DNA from: [Clostridium] fimetarium
GTDB taxonomy: Bacteria; Bacillota; Clostridia; Lachnospirales; Lachnospiraceae
DNA: 64,000 bases
Reading direction: 5' to 3'
Assembly (NCBI RefSeq): GCF_900111235.1
Contig: NZ_FOJI01000021.1
Location: 1 to 64,000, forward strand
The translations under genes and the position numbers were made by a program. Shown here piece by piece: positions 59,573-64,000 of this stretch (within the stretch, counting starts at the first letter, position 1; each line of letters opens with the position of its first letter). The notes under the pieces were generated by a model. The model was not told the DNA's origin. It saw only the letters and a list, made by a program, of their open reading frames with translations, and did not search any database.

Positions 59573-60193
59573 ATGACTTATGGAAGAATAAGTTCGAAGC
59601 AATCAGAAATTTTAGAATATATCAAAAGTCAAATATTAAATAAAGGATATCCACCTTCAGTTCGGGATATATGCGAAGCTGTTGATTTGAAATCGACTTC
59701 ATCTGTTCATGCTCATTTGGAATCATTGGAAAAGAATGGATATTTAAGAAGGGATCCTACGAAACCTAGAGCGATAGAGATTATTGATGATAATTTTAAT
59801 TTAGTAAGACGTGAAGTAGTTAATGTCCCTATTGTTGGTCAAGTTGCTGCAGGGGAACCGATTCTTGCTGTAGAGAACATTACGAACTACTTTCCTATTC
59901 CAGCTGAATATATGCCTAACGAAGAAACTTTTATGCTCATTGTCAAAGGTGACAGCATGATTAATATGGGGATTTATTCAGGTGATAAGATTATTGTTAA
60001 GAAACAAAATGTTGCTAAGAATAATGATGTTGTAGTTGCACTAGTAGATGATTCTGCTACGGTTAAGCGTTTCTATAAGGAGAATGGCCATTATAGACTT
60101 CAGCCAGAAAATGATACGATGGAACCGATTATTGTTGATAATGTTGATATATTAGGAAAAGTAATTGGACTTGTTAGATTTAATATTATTTAA
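59573..60193 (+). CDS. lexA: SOS repressor LexA
   Basis: A 206-residue LexA. The N-terminal winged HTH (about 5-65) has RDICEAVDLKSTSSVHAHLESLEKNGYLRRD. The self-cleavage bond is Ala-93/Gly-94 in VAAGEP; catalytic Ser-128 is in KGDSMI and Lys-165 in TVKRF. The ribosome site is GGAGGTA. Several LexA boxes lie in front, so it is autoregulated. A strong terminator follows at 60301. Confidence 0.95.
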   Translation: MTYGRISSKQSEILEYIKSQILNKGYPPSVRDICEAVDLKSTSSVHAHLESLEKNGYLRRDPTKPRAIEIIDDNFNLVRREVVNVPIVGQVAAGEPILAVENITNYFPIPAEYMPNEETFMLIVKGDSMINMGIYSGDKIIVKKQNVAKNNDVVVALVDDSATVKRFYKENGHYRLQPENDTMEPIIVDNVDILGKVIGLVRFNII

Positions 60194-60227
60194 TTTGTAT
60201 AGAAAATCATTGTTATGTATGAATTGA

Positions 60228-60300
60228 ATGCTATGGACCGTAATGCTAAGAACTGTAATGCAAAGAAAAGCAATACAAAGCAAAGCAATGCAATGCAAAG
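60228..60300. repeat. Simple-sequence run after lexA
   Basis: Repeated AATGCAAAG/AAAGCAATAC-type words (for example GCAATGCAATGCAAAG) fill the space between the lexA stop and its terminator. It is degenerate, with units of five to nine bases. Confidence 0.65.
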
Positions 60301-60355
60301 AAAAGACACAGCTTATTTTATTCAAATGAATAAAACAAGCTGTGTCTTTTCTTTA
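60301..60355 (+). terminator. Strong terminator after lexA
   Basis: A 23-bp stem with one mismatch: arms 60301-60323 and 60328-60350, both ending in the AAAAGACACAGCTT/AAGCTGTGTCTTTT core, loop AAAT, then CTTTATTATT. Confidence 0.95.
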
Positions 60356-60440
60356 TTATTTATATTGAAGTATTAAGACAATCTAATGCTCATATAAAAA
60401 TGCATTCTACTATATAATATTTATTATTTATTTTCAGCTT

Positions 60441-60806
60441 TTATAAGCTGGCAACATCAACAGTTTTACCATCTCTCCAAATTCTTTCTAGATCATAGAA
60501 TAAACGATCTTCCTTTGAAAATACATGGATAATGATATGATTATAATCAAGAAGAACCCATGCGCCTGTATGATATCCTTCGATTTTGCTTGTTTCGTGT
60601 CCGGCTTTAAATAAAGCTTCTTGTACATTATCTACCAAAGCTTGAACCTGATTTATATTTGAACCAGTTGCAATAATGAAATAGTCTGCAATAACTGTAA
60701 CATCACTTATATCAATAATTCTAATATCTTCACCCTTTTTTTCATCAAGAGCTGCTACTGCTATTTTTACCATTTCTTTTGCATAGTCTAAATTATTTTC
60801 TTCCAT
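60441..60806 (-). CDS. rsfS: Ribosomal silencing factor RsfS
   Basis: About 121 residues. The conserved IDISDVTVIADYFIIATGSNINQVQALVDNV and HTGAWVLLDYNHIIIHVFSKEDRLFYDLERIW segments identify RsfS (YbeB), which binds L14 and prevents subunit joining in starvation. The ATG at 60806 has GGAGAG four bases upstream; the ATG at 60818 is too close to AGGA. It is last in the obg-yhbY-nadD-yqeK-rsfS gene set. Confidence 0.92.
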   Translation of the reverse strand: MEENNLDYAKEMVKIAVAALDEKKGEDIRIIDISDVTVIADYFIIATGSNINQVQALVDNVQEALFKAGHETSKIEGYHTGAWVLLDYNHIIIHVFSKEDRLFYDLERIWRDGKTVDVASL

Positions 60807-60908
60807 TATTCTCTCCATTCCTGTGTCCTACTTTAGCAAGACATAATCTCAATTTTATGCCTATGATACAAATCTTGTAGTTGAATGTGTTCTTTCAACT
60901 TACCCTCA

Positions 60909-61496
60909 TTATAGGTCTTCATGCATTAATTCTTTGTAGTAATCATATGTTTCAACTGATGTACTATCAATTGGTGAATTCGTTTTCGTTAAATATTCAA
61001 TTGTATCTTTTAAAATAATATATACTGCCTTATCTATATTTTCAAATGATATTTTTCTGATTTCGGCCAAATTTGAGGCTTTAAATCGCCCAGGTTCTAT
61101 ATAATCAGCAACAAAAATGATTTTTTCTAACATTGACATATTAGGTTTACCAGTTGTGTGATAAATAATTGAATTTAAAATATCCTGATCTTTGATTTCG
61201 TATTTATTGCTTGCATAAAAGGCACCAAGCTTAGAATGCAGTAAATACGGATTTTTACGCTCAAAATCACTAAATACTATGTTGTTTTGACCACATTTTT
61301 CCAATAGCTTTTGATCTGAAATGCATTTTGCACAATCATGAAGAATCCCCGCCAAAAAGGCTTGATCGATATTCATCTCATATTTCATTGCCAATGAAGC
61401 TGCTGTGTATGCAACACCGATTGTATGATTATAGCGTTGTTTTGTCTGTGCTTTTTTTACACTTTTTATGATTTTTTCAAAATCATTCATATTCAT
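60909..61496 (-). CDS. yqeK: HD-domain Ap4A hydrolase / dinucleoside tetraphosphatase YqeK
   Basis: About 195 residues, HD superfamily: AGILHDCAKCISD carries the HD pair, preceded by RYNHTIGVAYTAASLAMKY and followed by LLHSKLGAFYA and IIYHTTGKPNMSMLEKIIFVADYIEPGR. YqeK hydrolyses Ap4A symmetrically. The start is uncertain among ATGs at 61514, 61496 and 61490; 61496 has an AAAGAGATG stretch upstream. It lies between nadD and rsfS. Confidence 0.9.
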   Translation of the reverse strand: MNMNDFEKIIKSVKKAQTKQRYNHTIGVAYTAASLAMKYEMNIDQAFLAGILHDCAKCISDQKLLEKCGQNNIVFSDFERKNPYLLHSKLGAFYASNKYEIKDQDILNSIIYHTTGKPNMSMLEKIIFVADYIEPGRFKASNLAEIRKISFENIDKAVYIILKDTIEYLTKTNSPIDSTSVETYDYYKELMHEDL

Positions 61497-61620
61497 AAAA
61501 ATCATCTCTTTCATTGTTATAAGTAATTATTCCATATTGGTTAACATAAAATAATTATGTTAACCAATATGCATTACATTAAATTGTGTCTTTCATTCTA
61601 AATGCATATTCAATCATATT

Positions 61621-62226
61621 TCATTTATTTAGATACAACTTATTATCTAAAATATAATCTTCAACTGCGTTAGGTACCATTTCTTTAATTGATATGCCGT
61701 TGGAAACATTTAAACGTATCTGGCTTGAACTAATTGGGCAATCAAAGTTAGGTAGTACCTCAATCTCTGCATTATAAGTGTCTTTCAAATATTTGATCTG
61801 ATCATAAAATTCATTGCTTAAATGATCATCCCTTTTTGCAACAACAAGAGTTGCTAATTTCATCGTGATTTCTGGATGATACCACGTTTGAATATTAAAA
61901 AGTGAATCTTCACCTATAATAAAGTAAATTCTATTATAAATATCTTTGATATCTGTAAGGGTATCGGCTGTATATGAGTATCCATTACGTTTGATTTCAA
62001 TATCCGAGAATATTAGGTTGGGTTCGTTTTGTATAGCTAGTCTGACCATCTGACATCTGTGATCGACGTCTAAGATATCTTGTCCCTTTTTATGAGGGGG
62101 ATGTCCAGATGGCATTACAAGTATTTGATCTAAGTTAAATTTAACACATGTATTCTTTGCTAATAATAAATGTCCATTATGAATTGGATTAAATGTACCG
62201 CCCATAATTCCAATATTTCTTTTCAT
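61621..62226 (-). CDS. nadD: Nicotinate-nucleotide adenylyltransferase
   Basis: About 201 residues. GIMGGTFNPIHNGHLLLAK is the nucleotidyltransferase motif; MPSGHPPHKK and CPISSSQIRLNVSNG (ISSSxIR) are the other NadD signatures. It makes deamido-NAD+ from NaMN and ATP. The ATG at 62226 was preferred; an in-frame TTG at 62238 overlaps the yhbY stop. Its GGGAG site is in the end of yhbY, so the two are coupled. Confidence 0.92.
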   Translation of the reverse strand: MKRNIGIMGGTFNPIHNGHLLLAKNTCVKFNLDQILVMPSGHPPHKKGQDILDVDHRCQMVRLAIQNEPNLIFSDIEIKRNGYSYTADTLTDIKDIYNRIYFIIGEDSLFNIQTWYHPEITMKLATLVVAKRDDHLSNEFYDQIKYLKDTYNAEIEVLPNFDCPISSSQIRLNVSNGISIKEMVPNAVEDYILDNKLYLNK

Positions 62227-62234
62227 TTGATTTA

Positions 62235-62549
62235 TCAAACTCCCTTATTCTTTTTTTCTCTTGGAAGTTCTATCTTTTTCTTGTCTTTTGATTCTTTATA
62301 GAGCACAATTTTCTTGCCAATTACTTGTACAACTTCAGAATGTGTTCTTTCAGCAATCATTTGACCTAACTGCTTTGGATCATCAGCACAGTTTTGTAAT
62401 ACACTGATTTTGATTAATTCTCTTGCTTCAAATACTTCTGCAATTGCAGAAGTATATTCTGGTGTAAGACTTGATTTTCCTAATTGAAAAATAGGATCCA
62501 TTGTCATTGCAAGTCCTTTTAAATATGAACGTTGTTTGCTTGTTAACAT
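62235..62549 (-). CDS. yhbY: CRM-domain RNA-binding protein YhbY
   Basis: A 104-residue protein: MLTSKQRSYLKGLAMTMDPIFQLGKSSLT, then LIKISVLQNCADDPKQLGQMIAERTHSEVVQVIGKKIVLYKES covers the whole CRM domain, which binds pre-50S RNA. A Lys/Arg-rich tail ends the chain. A ribosome site AAAGGAAT precedes the ATG. It lies between obgE and nadD in the usual Firmicute order. Confidence 0.9.
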   Translation of the reverse strand: MLTSKQRSYLKGLAMTMDPIFQLGKSSLTPEYTSAIAEVFEARELIKISVLQNCADDPKQLGQMIAERTHSEVVQVIGKKIVLYKESKDKKKIELPREKKNKGV

Positions 62550-62566
62550 AATATTATAATTCCTTT

Positions 62567-63853
62567 CTATTCGTAGTAATCAAACTCAAGTTCTGTTCCA
62601 ACTTTGACTGTGTCGCCCTCTTGGATACCGAGTTCTTTTAATTTATCGATGATTCCTTTTTCTTTTAAAAACTTTTGGAAGAAATTGAATCCTTTTTCAT
62701 CATCTAAGTTCGTATAACCGAGCATTTTTTCGATACGTGGTCCACCAACATAATATGTGGTTTCATCCACTTTTTCAACTGAAAATGGCTCATTTCTATT
62801 ATCAAGAAGATCTTTAGGGAAAAATTCTTTCTCAAATATAATTGGTGTGTTATCTAATCCATCTAAAAGTTCTTTTACATAATAGAGAAGTTCGTTCAAT
62901 CCCTTACCACTGACAGCCGATATAGGGAAAACTTTGATTCCTTTTGGCTCAAATTCAGCTTTTAGTTTATCTACAGGATTTTCGTCACCTTCAAATATTG
63001 CATCTATTTTGTTAGCAGCAATCACCTGAGGACGTTTCATCAAATCAGGATTATAAGCTTCAAGTTCACCGTTTATAGTGTTAATATCTGTAATTGGATC
63101 TCTTCCCTCAGTTGAAGCAACATCTACCATATGAATTAATACTTTTGTACGTTCAATATGTTTTAAAAATTCATGGCCAAGACCAGTTCCTTGTGATGCA
63201 CCTTCAATTAAACCTGGAATATCAGCAATTACAAAACCGAATCCGTCAAGATCAACTACCCCAAGATTAGGGTTCAAGGTAGTGAAATGATAGTTTGCAA
63301 TTTTAGGACGTGCATTTGTTACACGTGATAAAAGTGTAGATTTTCCAACATTAGGAAAGCCTACCAAGCCAACATCAGCGATTACTTTAAGCTCAAGAAT
63401 AACCCAAAGTTCCTGTGCATCTTTGCCGGGCTGTGCAAATTTTGGGACTTGCATTGTAGGTGTAGCAAAATTCATATTACCTTTTCCGCCACGTCCACCT
63501 TTTAAGATAACTTCTCTTAAATTATTATTTGACATATCAGCAATTACTTTTCCTGATAATTCATCTTTTATAATTGTTCCTTCTGGGACTCTAATGATAA
63601 GATCTTTACCATCTTTTCCATGGCAATTTTTCTTCCCACCGTTATCACCAGGTTCGGCAACATATTTCCTTGTGTGTCTAAAATCTCCAAGTGTATTTAA
63701 ACCTTTTTCAACCTGGAAAATAATATCGCCACCACGACCACCGTCACCGCCATCAGGTCCGCCTGCCGCAACGAAAAGCTCTCGTCTAAAGCTAACATGG
63801 CCATCGCCACCTTTTCCTGATTTTATGAATACTCTTGCGTTATCTGCAAACAT
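62567..63853 (-). CDS. obgE: Obg-family GTPase, ribosome assembly
   Basis: A 428-residue Obg. The Gly-rich Obg fold is at 1-158 (SGKGGDGHVSFRRE, GGPDGGDGGRGGD). The G domain has GFPNVGKST (G1), DIPGLIEGAS (G3), and ANKID (G4), and a C-terminal OCT domain follows (KLGIQEGDTVKVGTELEFDYYE). The ATG at 63853 has GGGTGA six bases upstream; a GTG at 63862 overlaps it. The gene heads an operon with yhbY and nadD; upstream 63863-64000 has no further gene. Confidence 0.95.
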   Translation of the reverse strand: MFADNARVFIKSGKGGDGHVSFRRELFVAAGGPDGGDGGRGGDIIFQVEKGLNTLGDFRHTRKYVAEPGDNGGKKNCHGKDGKDLIIRVPEGTIIKDELSGKVIADMSNNNLREVILKGGRGGKGNMNFATPTMQVPKFAQPGKDAQELWVILELKVIADVGLVGFPNVGKSTLLSRVTNARPKIANYHFTTLNPNLGVVDLDGFGFVIADIPGLIEGASQGTGLGHEFLKHIERTKVLIHMVDVASTEGRDPITDINTINGELEAYNPDLMKRPQVIAANKIDAIFEGDENPVDKLKAEFEPKGIKVFPISAVSGKGLNELLYYVKELLDGLDNTPIIFEKEFFPKDLLDNRNEPFSVEKVDETTYYVGGPRIEKMLGYTNLDDEKGFNFFQKFLKEKGIIDKLKELGIQEGDTVKVGTELEFDYYE

Positions 63854-64000
63854 TTTTATCACCCATTTCTATAAAAAATCATGTTTCTACTAGTTACAAA
63901 TTTATCATTAAATAGCACTATTTAACTATTATCATACATTATTAATTATAAACAAATATATTCAATATAAACAATCAGAATTATTTAAGTGAAATAAATT

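Noticed and set aside
63423-63893. 156-residue plus-strand ORF in obgE
   Set aside because: Antisense to the Gly-rich Obg fold, giving a Pro-rich artefact.

Overview
The window reads as chromosome of a low-GC, anaerobic, spore-lineage Firmicute, most likely a Lachnospiraceae/Clostridium cluster XIVa member. This is an inference from several things: very AT-rich intergenic DNA, AGGAGG ribosome sites with frequent TTG/GTG starts, a Clostridia-type obgE-yhbY-nadD-yqeK-rsfS operon, a LexA/LysM SOS pair, a K+-dependent membrane pyrophosphatase and a secreted pectate lyase. No rRNA, tRNA, CRISPR array, IS element or intact prophage was found.

Layout. 1-18.2 kb is an accessory-looking stretch of small, mostly monocistronic genes: an XRE regulator, two 4Fe-4S epoxyqueuosine-reductase-like genes (one broken by a stop), a pepsin-like aspartic protease, six GNAT acetyltransferases or related enzymes, a SAM methyltransferase, an SDR, a peptide deformylase paralogue, a WYL-regulated GyrI/TfoX/YoaP operon, and a PadR-DUF2812 pair with a palindromic operator. 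18.2-20.8 kb holds a cell-wall-associated pectate lyase with a consensus promoter and a long leader RNA that appears structured. 20.9-24.3 kb contains a lipoprotein, a membrane gene frameshifted at an A7 run, and a XerS-like tyrosine recombinase beside repeated TGTACA motifs.

24.3-28.2 kb has DedA, a YeiH transporter divergent from its LysR regulator, and a DUF134-NifX fusion. 28.2-32.6 kb is a zinc-uptake locus: a Fur/Zur regulator behind a 35-bp perfect palindrome with a 7-1-7 core, a small CxxC membrane protein, znuA-znuC-znuB, and a lipoprotein resembling the C-terminal domain of the YcgQ family. Then come hppA, a MATE exporter, a DUF421 protein, a stand-alone condensation-like acyltransferase, and a block of two SHOCT proteins followed by two adjacent two-component systems (RR-HK, HK-RR). 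43.7-50.6 kb includes DedA and an arsenic operon: arsR, CoA-disulfide-reductase/rhodanese, a second arsR, acr3, arsD, arsA.

50.6-57.3 kb has an alpha/beta hydrolase, nitroreductase, cupin, GNAT, an unrecognised 937-residue protein with two zinc ribbons and an 18-bp tandem repeat, and a cell-wall amidase. The end is housekeeping: a DEAD-box helicase, the yneA-like LysM gene and lexA around a cluster of LexA boxes, and the obgE operon.

A recurrent oddity is that tandem repeats of 4-17 bp begin inside the last codons of genes and copy the stop codon, at the zur, DUF421, SHOCT and DEAD-box genes. Other simple repeats lie just 3' of further genes. All family names are from reading the translated sequence; no database search was run.
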